A stretch of 36,039 nucleotides of DNA from Spirochaetales bacterium (GTDB lineage Bacteria > Spirochaetota > Spirochaetia > UBA9216). The notes beneath the pieces are model-generated. The model saw nothing but the letters and a program-made list of their open reading frames with translations. It was not told the origin of the DNA and did no database searches. Of this stretch, positions 1 through 7,198 are shown piece after piece. Each line of letters begins with the position of its first letter. Positions within the stretch are counted from its first letter, which is position 1. The translations under genes were made by a program, and so were the position numbers. The stretch is taken from NCBI GenBank assembly GCA_003245835.1, contig QKCC01000279.1, forward strand, positions 1 through 36,039. The letters run 5' to 3'.

Positions 1-440
1 AATTTGACGATATAAACCTCCAGATTATAAAACACCTTAGGGACGGCAGAAAGTCGTTCAAGATGATTGCGGACGAGCTTTCGATTACGGAAAATACGGT
101 CCGTGCCAGGGTAAACAAACTTGTTGAAGAGGGTGTTCTGAATATAAGCGGTCTTATAAACCCGGAGAATATTCCGGGGCATCAGACGGCGATAATCGGC
201 GTGAAAATTAAAAACATGCGTCTTGTCGAGAAAGGCGAAGAGTTCAGCAGACTGCGGGGCGTTCACAGCGTTGCAGTTGTTACAGGACGCTACGATTTGA
301 TTGTTCAGGTGCTGCTTAACGAGGATTTTTCTCTGCTGGAATTCTATACGCATGAGGTTACAAAGATTGACGATGTTCAGGATGTTGAAACCTTCATTGT
401 CTATAAAGGCTATAACATAAACGTTCCATATATACTTTAA
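1..440 (+). CDS. Lrp/AsnC family transcriptional regulator (5' truncated by window)
   Basis: The reading frame is open from base 3, so the true start lies outside the window; the ATG at 63 is internal to the helix-turn-helix. The visible part begins FDDINLQIIKHLRDGRKS, the typical first helix of the AsnC-type HTH. It continues through the recognition helix (ITENTVRARVNKL) into the ligand-binding ferredoxin-like domain (RAM/AsnC_trans_reg), with strands such as VHSVAVVTGRYDLIVQV. Family members bind DNA as multimers and sense amino acids or related metabolites. It lies 13 nt upstream of a dihydroorotate-dehydrogenase-like gene with no visible terminator between, so co-transcription is likely. 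The effector cannot be told from sequence. Confidence 0.9.
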   Translation, partial: FDDINLQIIKHLRDGRKSFKMIADELSITENTVRARVNKLVEEGVLNISGLINPENIPGHQTAIIGVKIKNMRLVEKGEEFSRLRGVHSVAVVTGRYDLIVQVLLNEDFSLLEFYTHEVTKIDDVQDVETFIVYKGYNINVPYIL

Positions 441-453
441 TCGGAGAAATATC

Positions 454-1437
454 ATGGCTAATCTTAAAACAACTTACATGGGCATTGAATTAAAAACCCC
501 GATAATTGCTGCCAGTTCCGGATTAACTGCATCAGTTACCAAGGTAAAGGAACTTGCACAGGCCGGAGCAGGGGCGGTTGTCCTGAAGTCGCTGTTTGAA
601 GAACAGATTCTATTCGACAGCAATAAAATGACTGAAGGTTTTAATGCTGAAGTACATGCCGATGCACTCGACTTTTTTAACGGCATGAGCAGCAATTATT
701 TTTTGGATGAATATCTTGGACTAGTTGAAGAATGTAAAAAGGCGGTTGATATTCCGATTATTGCAAGCGTAAACTGTGTATCGAGCGGTGCATGGCTTAA
801 ATATGCAAAAAGATTTGAGAACGTCGGTGCTGATGCCCTTGAACTGAATGTATTCGATATTCCGGTTAACAAAAAATTGAGCAGTGAAGATTATGAGAAG
901 TATTATTATGATCTTGCTAAGGCTGTTAAAGCCGAAACATCTATTCCGGTTGCTTTGAAATTGAGTCCGCATTTCACAAGTCTGGCACGGGTCCTTGAAA
1001 ATTTTGCAGATATAGGAATCGAAGCTCTTGTTCTTTTCAACAGGTTTTATCGGCCCGACATTGATATTAACAAAATGGTAATGACGCATGCTCCGATTTT
1101 CAGCGCCTCCGAAGAAATAGCTCTTTCGCTTCAGTGGATTGCGCTGCTTTCCGGTGAGATAAATGTTGATTTTGCCGCCTCCACTGGTGTTCATAATGCT
1201 GAGGGTGTTATCAAACAGCTTCTTGCCGGGGCAAAAGCTGTTGAAATATGTTCAGCTGTCTATAAAAACGGTGCTGGTATATTCACTGATATAAACAAGG
1301 CTGTTTCTGCCTGGATGGATAAAAACGGGTTTGATTTTATCGATGAGTTTAACGGAAGGCTCTGCCAGGAAGCAAGTGTTAATCCGGGTGCTTATGAAAG
1401 AACCCAGTACATGAAGGCCGCAGTAGGTATCAGCTGA
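454..1437 (+). CDS. Dihydroorotate dehydrogenase-like flavoprotein
   Basis: The 327-residue protein has the TIM-barrel pattern of the dihydroorotate dehydrogenase family. The N-terminus is MGIELKTPIIAASSGLT, where class 1 enzymes have LKNPIILASG. Other matches are a central strand PIIASVNCVSSGAW, KLSPHFT around Lys169, and a C-terminal phosphate-binding region (STGVHNAEGVIKQLLAGAKAVEI). It matches what I recall of the 'dihydroorotate dehydrogenase-like' subgroup. In class 1A enzymes the active-site loop follows an N-x-S-C-P-N type sequence. Here the equivalent stretch is ALELNVFDIP (Asn132), with no Cys or Ser base visible. The FMN fold is therefore well supported, but activity on dihydroorotate is doubtful. 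A GGAG-like ribosome site sits at 442-446. The stop codon overlaps the next start by one base (TGATG). Confidence 0.8.
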   Translation: MANLKTTYMGIELKTPIIAASSGLTASVTKVKELAQAGAGAVVLKSLFEEQILFDSNKMTEGFNAEVHADALDFFNGMSSNYFLDEYLGLVEECKKAVDIPIIASVNCVSSGAWLKYAKRFENVGADALELNVFDIPVNKKLSSEDYEKYYYDLAKAVKAETSIPVALKLSPHFTSLARVLENFADIGIEALVLFNRFYRPDIDINKMVMTHAPIFSASEEIALSLQWIALLSGEINVDFAASTGVHNAEGVIKQLLAGAKAVEICSAVYKNGAGIFTDINKAVSAWMDKNGFDFIDEFNGRLCQEASVNPGAYERTQYMKAAVGIS

Positions 1438-1706
1438 TGAATCTAAGCATTTTCGAAGTGCTTATGCTTGTTTGTTTCGGGGCCGCATGGCCCCTTAATA
1501 TTTATAAATCTCTGCACTCGCGATCAACTGCAGGAAAAAGCCTTCTTTTTTTATTTGTTATAGATTTCGGTTATATTGCGGGAATGCTGCATAAGATTAT
1601 TTACAGCTTTGACCTGGTTATATTCCTTTATATGCTGAATTTTCTTATGGTTACATTTGATATAATACTTTATTACAGAAACAAAAGGCTTGAAGCCGCA
1701 CAATAA
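1437..1706 (+). CDS. Small PQ-loop/SemiSWEET-like membrane protein
   Basis: This 89-residue protein has three predicted membrane helices, roughly residues 5-22, 33-53 and 58-80. Between the first two is a conserved-looking WPLNIYKSLHSRSTAGKS segment. That layout resembles a half PQ-loop (SemiSWEET/MtN3) unit, with WP in place of PQ and the SRSTAGKS loop. SemiSWEETs dimerise to transport small sugars; whether this one transports anything is not known. Its ATG overlaps the stop of the preceding flavoprotein gene (TGATG), so translation is probably coupled. It is followed by a hairpin shared with the converging phn operon. Confidence 0.6.
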   Translation: MNLSIFEVLMLVCFGAAWPLNIYKSLHSRSTAGKSLLFLFVIDFGYIAGMLHKIIYSFDLVIFLYMLNFLMVTFDIILYYRNKRLEAAQ

Positions 1707-1737
1707 AAAAAAAGCTTTCCGCTTTTGGCGGAAAGCT
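1704..1737 (-). terminator. Rho-independent terminator of the phn operon
   Basis: A perfect 10-bp stem (1713-1722 with 1728-1737) encloses a 5-nt loop. On the minus strand it is followed by a run of nine T (the A-run at 1704-1712), a good terminator for phnE. On the plus strand the downstream bases are only weakly T-rich, so it may stop the converging 454-1706 unit less efficiently. Confidence 0.85.
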
Positions 1738-1758
1738 GATAAATCTTAGATCCAACTT

Positions 1759-3267
1759 TTATACGAACTTCTCTCTTATCTTTGAACTGACGTAGTCCAG
1801 GATTGCTACCGTTACAGCGATAAACCAAACGGCTATACCGGCTGACTTGTAATCGAGCAGACGAATATACTGAACCAGCAGAAAACCTATACCGCCTCCG
1901 CCTACCATACCGATTACGGTAGACATTCTGACGTTAATATCCCACCTGTAGATTGTGAATGAAACAAACGGCGGGATCATCTGAGGTACTACCGCAAACA
2001 TGATTGTCTGAAAACGGTTGGCCCCGGTAGCCTGAATTGCTTCAATAGGGCCCGGATCAATACTTTCGATAGCTTCGGAATAAAGCTTGCCGAGCGCAGC
2101 GATTGTATGAATTGTAAGCGCAAGTATTCCTGCGAACGGACCAAGTCCGACCCATACTACGGCAATAAGCGCCCAGATCATCGGTTCTATTGAACGGGTT
2201 ATATTGAAAACTGTCCTGACAACATAATAAATCGTTATCGTAACCCATGAGCCGGACATAAGGTTTTTCGCAGCCAGAAAGCTTAACGGAATTGCAAAAA
2301 TAATACCGAAAAAGGTGGCCATCATTCCCATGAAAATTGTTTCAAGCATAAGCGAAAGAGTCAGCCGCAGCGGTTCACTCGCTTTGAGCGGGCCGACTTC
2401 AGACGACTGTCGTGCCTGGACTTTGTGGATCTGCTGACCTACTGCGCTCGGAGGCGTCAGCCTGTATGGAATTACAAGGTCGAATGTAAAACTGCCGTCG
2501 TGATCCGTGGTCAGCGAGACATACTGCCCGTCCTGTCTTGGCCGGAATTCGTTGCCGATGCCGTCGACCCAGTAGATTTCAGTGTATGTGTCAGGTTCAA
2601 ATCCGCGGCCTTCAAGGTGCAGGGTATCTCCGGGGATCCTGTTGTTATTGCTGTCGAGCTTCGTCATGGTGCCGTAGGTGGGTGTTGATTTGATATACGG
2701 TTGTCCGTCTTTATAATCCGGGACGGCCGGAGGGTTTTCCGTCGAATCAACCAGAATCGGCGCCTCCGCAACCAGTGATTCAACATCGCGCGTGACAGCA
2801 GCCTCCCACGGCCAGAGAATGCGGGACAGAGGCGGCCATGCCTCAGGGAATTCTCTAATCATTTTACCGACATTGATTTCACTTATCTGCCATCCAAGCG
2901 AAAAGAACATCACGAGTACAAGGGCAAAGATGCCGATGCTCTTTTCTTTCTTCCCGCCGGAGCCCTTGTATGCGTCGTAGATAATCCATATCCAGAGAGC
3001 TGCAATTGCGGCACATATAAATACCACGAAAACAGGCTCCCTGCTCAGTGATTTAACAAACTTCGCCGGAATTCCCGCCTCACGGTGCGCAATTACAGTC
3101 AACCGCCATATGAACAGTCCGATTATTGTAACAAATGAAATCAGCAGCAGAATACCGCGCCTGATTTTTCCTGTGATAATCTGGCCGACGCCCGGAAGTA
3201 TAATTGAGATAATGAGTGCTGCGGCAGACGGAATTGATGGAGATTTGGAATTGTCAGTTTTACTCAT
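1759..3267 (-). CDS. phnE: Phosphonate-type ABC transporter permease with extra N-terminal membrane module and periplasmic Ig-like domain
   Basis: The C-terminal ~190 residues form a PhnE-type permease domain with several membrane spans. It carries the EAA-loop sequence EAIQATGANRFQTIMFAVVPQ and the closing GMVGGGGIG segment. The start at 3267 is chosen because GGAGGAC (3271-3277) lies at the right spacing; this gives 502 residues and an 8-nt overlap with phnC. The ATG at 3315 would lie deep inside phnC. Usual PhnE proteins are about 260-300 residues. The extra N-terminal part holds three or four more hydrophobic segments, including PGVGQIITGKIRRGILLL, which resembles a TM2/DUF5683-like module. 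Next comes a ~120-residue soluble stretch (about residues 200-310) that looks like an Ig/IPT-type beta domain (DTLHLEGRGFEPDTYTEIYW). It works with PhnC and PhnD. Confidence 0.9.
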   Translation of the reverse strand: MSKTDNSKSPSIPSAAALIISIILPGVGQIITGKIRRGILLLISFVTIIGLFIWRLTVIAHREAGIPAKFVKSLSREPVFVVFICAAIAALWIWIIYDAYKGSGGKKEKSIGIFALVLVMFFSLGWQISEINVGKMIREFPEAWPPLSRILWPWEAAVTRDVESLVAEAPILVDSTENPPAVPDYKDGQPYIKSTPTYGTMTKLDSNNNRIPGDTLHLEGRGFEPDTYTEIYWVDGIGNEFRPRQDGQYVSLTTDHDGSFTFDLVIPYRLTPPSAVGQQIHKVQARQSSEVGPLKASEPLRLTLSLMLETIFMGMMATFFGIIFAIPLSFLAAKNLMSGSWVTITIYYVVRTVFNITRSIEPMIWALIAVVWVGLGPFAGILALTIHTIAALGKLYSEAIESIDPGPIEAIQATGANRFQTIMFAVVPQMIPPFVSFTIYRWDINVRMSTVIGMVGGGGIGFLLVQYIRLLDYKSAGIAVWFIAVTVAILDYVSSKIREKFV

Positions 3268-4051
3268 TTTGTCCTCCGCTGATGGAACCTGCATTGACCC
3301 TGACAGCTTCTTCACCGTAGATCTCCTTGAATTGACTATCTGTCATTTTTCTGATCTCAGCGTTGCTGCCTTCATAAACAAGATTTCCGTCCCGGAGTCC
3401 GATTACCCTCGAGGAATACTGCTGGACCAGGTCGAGATAATGCAGGCTGCACATTATGGTTATATCTCTTTTTTTGTTGATGTCTTCAAGGTAGCCGAGA
3501 ATGGAATGGGCCAGAACGGGGTCAAGGCTAGCCACCGGTTCATCCGCAAGAATCATGCTGGGTTCCTGCATAAGTGCCCTTGCAATGCCTACGCGCTGCT
3601 GCTGGCCTCCTGACAGTTCATCAGCGCGTTTCTCCGCCTGGTCGGTGATGCCGACCATTTCGAGTGCCTCGAAAGCGCGTTTTCTGTCGGATGAAGGAAA
3701 ATGATGCAGAATACTCGCCCATGGATTAACGTAGCCGAGCCTTCCGGAAAGGACATTGGTCAGTACACTTGAGCGCTTTACAAGGTTAAAGTGCTGAAAG
3801 ATCATGCCAATCTGACGCCTTACCTGCCTGAGGGTAGCCGCGTCAGCTTTGGTAACATCTTTGCCGTTCCACAGAATAACGCCCTCGGTGGGTTCGACTA
3901 ATCTGTTAATGCATCTGAGCAGTGTTGATTTTCCTGAGCCTGACAGGCCGATTATAACCAGAAATTCACCGTCTTCCACTTTAAAACTGACGTTTTTAAG
4001 CGCTCTGGTTCCGTCATCATAGATTTTTGTTAAATTCCGGATTTCAAGCAT
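3260..4051 (-). CDS. phnC: Phosphonate-type ABC transporter ATP-binding protein
   Basis: This is a complete ABC ATPase: Walker [11 protein letters not shown]-loop IFQHFNLV, signature LSGGQQQR, Walker [14 protein letters not shown] and switch His in CSLHYLDL. The PhnC-specific region around [18 protein letters not shown] is also present. It energises import through PhnE. An in-frame ATG at 4069 would add six residues (MFSGGM). I prefer 4051, because AGGAGGG lies between the two and because family members usually begin MLEI/MIEV. It overlaps phnE by 8 nt and follows phnD across a hairpin terminator, implying lower expression than the binding protein. Confidence 0.92.
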   Translation of the reverse strand: MLEIRNLTKIYDDGTRALKNVSFKVEDGEFLVIIGLSGSGKSTLLRCINRLVEPTEGVILWNGKDVTKADAATLRQVRRQIGMIFQHFNLVKRSSVLTNVLSGRLGYVNPWASILHHFPSSDRKRAFEALEMVGITDQAEKRADELSGGQQQRVGIARALMQEPSMILADEPVASLDPVLAHSILGYLEDINKKRDITIMCSLHYLDLVQQYSSRVIGLRDGNLVYEGSNAEIRKMTDSQFKEIYGEEAVRVNAGSISGGQNE

Positions 4052-4102
4052 CATCCCTCCTGAAAACATTTTCCCGCCTGGCAGGGCAGGATTTTGTCCA
4101 TG

Positions 4103-4132
4103 AAAAAAAGGGACTGCCGTGCAGGCAGTCCC
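4103..4132 (-). terminator. Intra-operon terminator/attenuator between phnD and phnC
   Basis: A perfect 9-bp GC-rich stem (4110-4118 with 4124-4132, 5-nt loop) is followed on the minus strand by seven T (4103-4109). It sits 18 nt after the phnD stop and before phnC. It would let the binding protein be made in excess over the ATPase and permease, a common arrangement in ABC importers. Confidence 0.8.
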
Positions 4133-4149
4133 CGAAATGTAATTTTAAT

Positions 4150-5055
4150 TTATTTATTGAGTTCTTCGATTGAAAGTCCGGCGGCTTGGAGTACCTGCCT
4201 GAACGGATCGTAAAAAGAATCGTCATGCTTCTCGAGCGCATTCCACTGATAGGCGGTTTTCAGCGCGGCTTTGCCTTCATCGGTTGCAGCTATTTTAAGA
4301 AGCGCATCAACAATCTTTGCCCTTGTAGCAGCGTCAACTGACGGGCTGAACTGTACGCCGTCGTTAGGGATGTTCTCGGTAACAGCAATTACAACTACCT
4401 TGTCCATTACGTCCGGGTAGTCTTTTTCGATTGATGAACGGGCATCAACAAATGTGGCGCCGGCGTCGACGTTTCCGTTATATACGGCTGCGACAACAGC
4501 ATCATGGCTTCCGCAGTCTACAACACCCTTAAGACCGGTGTCGGGATTAACGCCGGCAGCTCTCATTGTAAGCATCGGGATTATCCAGCCGCTTGTTGAA
4601 AGCGGGTCGGGGCGTCCGAATGTTTTTCCTGCAAGCTGTGCTACAGATGAAATACCGCTGTCGGCCCTGGTAATAATCTGACCGTTATAAGTCGGGCTTC
4701 CGTATCTGACGGAAACGAGTGCTGCTTCAGCAACGCCTCTTTCCGCAGCCATTACATATGCGAATGTCGCGAGAGAAGCCATATGGGCTTCCGGAGGATT
4801 ACTTGCAAGCGCTTCAATAACCCCGGCGTATTCAGTGGCTACGTTTGTCTTGAAAAACAAACCGGTTTCATCCTGAAGCATGTCGGCAACAGACTGTGCG
4901 CCGGCAGCAACTCTTTCCATTTCACCCGACGGAACGAACGACCAGATAATCGGGTTGTCTTCGCTGCCGAGAGGAGCCTCGGCCTGTCCGCCGGCGAATG
5001 CGAAACCGGTCAGGAGCAGTGAAAACAAAATTGAGATTGAAATTAATTTTTTCAT
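4150..5055 (-). CDS. phnD: Phosphate/phosphite/phosphonate-type ABC transporter substrate-binding protein
   Basis: The 301-residue protein starts with a clear signal peptide (MKKLISISILFSLLLTGFAFA) followed by GGQAEAP, a style common in spirochaete binding proteins. There is no lipobox cysteine. The body fits the PhnD/PtxB type-2 periplasmic binding fold: IIWSFVPSGEMERV as first strand and helix, ALASNPPEAHMASLATFAYV, KTFGRPDPLSTSGWIIPM (phosphonate-family SxSG motif) and GNVDAGATFVDARS. The ribosome site is CGGAGG, 8 nt upstream of the start. It is the first gene of the operon. No phosphonate-degrading genes are seen here, so the ligand (phosphonate, phosphite or another oxyanion) cannot be fixed. 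Confidence 0.92.
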   Translation of the reverse strand: MKKLISISILFSLLLTGFAFAGGQAEAPLGSEDNPIIWSFVPSGEMERVAAGAQSVADMLQDETGLFFKTNVATEYAGVIEALASNPPEAHMASLATFAYVMAAERGVAEAALVSVRYGSPTYNGQIITRADSGISSVAQLAGKTFGRPDPLSTSGWIIPMLTMRAAGVNPDTGLKGVVDCGSHDAVVAAVYNGNVDAGATFVDARSSIEKDYPDVMDKVVVIAVTENIPNDGVQFSPSVDAATRAKIVDALLKIAATDEGKAALKTAYQWNALEKHDDSFYDPFRQVLQAAGLSIEELNK

Positions 5056-5084
5056 TTTTGCCTCCGTTTATTTTTAACGAATTT

Positions 5085-5113
5085 ATTTTATACCCCTCCT
5101 GTGAATTGTGCAA
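5085..5113 (-). promoter_or_regulatory. Candidate promoter of phnDCE
   Basis: On the minus strand TTGCAC (5108-5113) and TAAAAT (5085-5090, overlapping a TATAAA) are separated by 17 nt, placing the transcript start about 25 nt upstream of the phnD start. Read by eye only. Confidence 0.4.
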
Positions 5114-5188
5114 TCTGATTAGGAAGATTAAACAATATTTTACCAGGCTGTATCCGAAAACATTAGTCGGAGATGTGCTCTATCGGAC

Positions 5189-5217
5189 TTGCAGTTGCTA
5201 ATTTAATAAGATATTAT
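5189..5217 (+). promoter_or_regulatory. Candidate promoter of the acyltransferase gene
   Basis: TTGCAG (5189-5194), a 17-nt spacer, then TATTAT (5212-5217). Only 7 nt separate the -10 box from the ATG at 5225, so a transcript from here would carry almost no leader. Confidence 0.5.
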
Positions 5218-5224
5218 TCACTTT

Positions 5225-6376
5225 ATGGAAATTTCTGACACAAATGAATTCGAAGATATCAGGCCGTATAATGATTCGGAATTTCATAAAGTAACCAAAC
5301 GCCTTTCGAATAATAAATATCTGCAGGATTTTTTGAGGAACCTTAAATGGCCGGAGTGTCCGGACCTTTTAAAGCCGGTTGCCGAAAAACTTATCGGCAT
5401 ATATATAAGGCGCGAGGTCTCAAAGATAGATACAATTGCCGAGTTTCAGAAGGATCTGATTATCGGCAGGCTGGTTCAGTGGATAGTCGATAAAACAACA
5501 AGCGGCATATCCAGTTCGGGGCTTGAGAAGCTTGATAAAAAACAGTCTTACCTGTTCATATCAAACCACCGCGACATAGTGCTTGACGCAACGCTGATAA
5601 ATTACCTGCTTGTCCACGCAGGTTTTCCCACAACCCAGATTGCCTTCGGCGACAATCTGCTGATTAATGATTTTGTCAGCGATTTGATTCGAATCAACAA
5701 ATCTTTTATTGTTAAGAGAAACCTGCCGCCGCGGGAGCAGCTGAAGGCTTCAATTACGCTGTCAAAATACATAAATACAACCCTTGAGAAGGGCGATTCA
5801 ATTTGGATTGCGCAGAAAGAAGGCCGTTCCAAAGACGGCGCCGACCAGACCAATCCGGCAGTTATCAAAATGTTTTACCTCTCGCAGCGCAAAAGCGGGG
5901 TGGAATTCTCTGATTTTATAAATAACTGCAGAATTGTACCGGTATCGATATCTTATGAGCTCGATCCCTGCGATACGCTTAAAGGCTGGGAAATTCACCG
6001 CAAAGAGACACGGCTTGTGACTGAAAAAACCAAAATGATGGATCTTGTAAGCATGTGGACAGGGATGAGAGGAAAGAAGGGCAGGGTTCATATAAATTTC
6101 GGAACACCTATGAACGGTTCGTTTGAAAATGATAAGGACGTCGCTCTTATTCTTGACCGCGAGATTCACAGGGGATACAAACTCTGGCCGAGTAACTATA
6201 TTTCTCATGATGAATTGTATAAAACGGGAAAGTACGCGGACCGCTATACCGAGGCGGAAAGGGAAACCTTTCTTCACCGCTACAGAAAACTAAGCCAGCC
6301 CGTTCGTGACAGGGTTCTTGCAATGTATTCACGGCCGGTAAAAAACCAGGAAGAAGCGGTATTTGCCGCCAATTGA
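5225..6376 (+). CDS. PlsC-type 1-acyl-glycerol-3-phosphate acyltransferase family protein
   Basis: This 383-residue protein carries an acyltransferase core: SNHRDIVLD (His115, Asp121), a second block IAFGDNLL, FIVKRN, and IWIAQKEGRSKDG (Glu199-Gly200-Arg201). These match the HxD, phosphate-binding and EGR blocks of glycerolipid acyltransferases. The spacing between catalytic His and Asp is five residues rather than the usual four; I recall this from relatives annotated in Bacteroidetes. It probably acylates lysophosphatidate or a related lipid at the inner membrane. No Shine-Dalgarno is visible before the ATG, and a good -10 box lies 7 nt upstream. It overlaps the lipoprotein gene by one base. 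Confidence 0.82.
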   Translation: MEISDTNEFEDIRPYNDSEFHKVTKRLSNNKYLQDFLRNLKWPECPDLLKPVAEKLIGIYIRREVSKIDTIAEFQKDLIIGRLVQWIVDKTTSGISSSGLEKLDKKQSYLFISNHRDIVLDATLINYLLVHAGFPTTQIAFGDNLLINDFVSDLIRINKSFIVKRNLPPREQLKASITLSKYINTTLEKGDSIWIAQKEGRSKDGADQTNPAVIKMFYLSQRKSGVEFSDFINNCRIVPVSISYELDPCDTLKGWEIHRKETRLVTEKTKMMDLVSMWTGMRGKKGRVHINFGTPMNGSFENDKDVALILDREIHRGYKLWPSNYISHDELYKTGKYADRYTEAERETFLHRYRKLSQPVRDRVLAMYSRPVKNQEEAVFAAN

Positions 6377-7050
6377 TGAAAATAAAGCTGCCGGCTGCGA
6401 TTCTTGTTTTATCAGCAGCTGTCCTGGGCTGCGGGAACCATCCTCCTGAACTGACCCAGGTATACAGCCAGGTTAATTTTGTTAAAGCCCCCGAAAAAGA
6501 TTTCGTCAGCTGTGAGTTCACTGTCCTTGTAAGTGTAGATGATGAGGACGGTGAAGAGGATGTTGATTCCGTCTATATCATAAACGATGACAGGCAGCTT
6601 TACTGGTCCGTTGAGCGAGGCAGGTGGAATGAGCGGAATAACCGCGGAATGAAGTGGTACGGCTCTCAGCGTTTGTCTGAGCCGGACGGAAGTCCCCCGC
6701 TTCCCGGCGAATACAGAGTGCTTGTCAATGACAGGGCGGGTGAACAGGCTGAGAACAATGTTTTTATACCCTTTTTTAAAGACCTGCCGAAGCCGGAAGA
6801 TTTTCCGAAAATTGTGTTTAATGACAATAAGACATTATTAATAATAGAGAGCCCGGAAAGCAGGAATGTTATTTCATTCTATGATGACAAAGGAAAACTT
6901 CTAGGAGCTTTTACCGCTACACAGGGCGCAGTTAATATAGGCTCTCTCGGCGGCAATTCCAATATTGCCGACAAGTACAGCAGCGTGAATATTTCATTCT
7001 ACAGCAACAGGTACGGTGCCGGTTTGATTTCAGGGCCCTGGATCAGATGA
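6376..7050 (+). CDS. Putative lipoprotein of unknown function
   Basis: The start at 6376 overlaps the acyltransferase stop by one base (TGATG). The 224-residue product has a lipoprotein signal peptide ending VLGC (Cys19), so it should be lipid-anchored after export. The mature part looks mostly beta, with an acidic cluster (SVDDEDGEEDVDS, around residues 56-68) that could bind calcium in an Ig-like domain. The later segment has the look of a second small beta domain (FYDDKGKLLGAFTA). I recognise no family. Coupling to the acyltransferase suggests a cell-envelope role, but this is inference. Confidence 0.75.
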   Translation: MKIKLPAAILVLSAAVLGCGNHPPELTQVYSQVNFVKAPEKDFVSCEFTVLVSVDDEDGEEDVDSVYIINDDRQLYWSVERGRWNERNNRGMKWYGSQRLSEPDGSPPLPGEYRVLVNDRAGEQAENNVFIPFFKDLPKPEDFPKIVFNDNKTLLIIESPESRNVISFYDDKGKLLGAFTATQGAVNIGSLGGNSNIADKYSSVNISFYSNRYGAGLISGPWIR

Positions 7051-7090
7051 AAAGACCAGAAATGCATATTTTATGAATAATACGTGGATG

Positions 7091-7198
7091 AAGCTCCGGA
7101 CTGATTTTCGCAATTGGGAGTATGCTGAAAAGTTATATACTTTTAAGCCATCGGGAGTATGTAAAAAACTATATAGTTTTTAACATACTCTGGAGCTT
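7091..7198. repeat. Tandem hairpins nested in an outer inverted repeat
   Basis: Two hairpins each begin after a GGGAGTATG sequence (7116-7124 and 7153-7161). The first pairs 7124-7133 with 7139-7148, with one mismatch. The second is a 36-bp near-perfect palindrome at 7155-7190, with 17 of 18 pairs. An outer pair, 7091-7100 against 7189-7198 (9 of 10), encloses both. The element lies between two converging genes and covers the last codons of the minus-strand TPR gene. It may act as a bidirectional terminator or mRNA-stabilising structure, or be a remnant of a small mobile element. No long T-run follows the palindrome. Confidence 0.65.
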
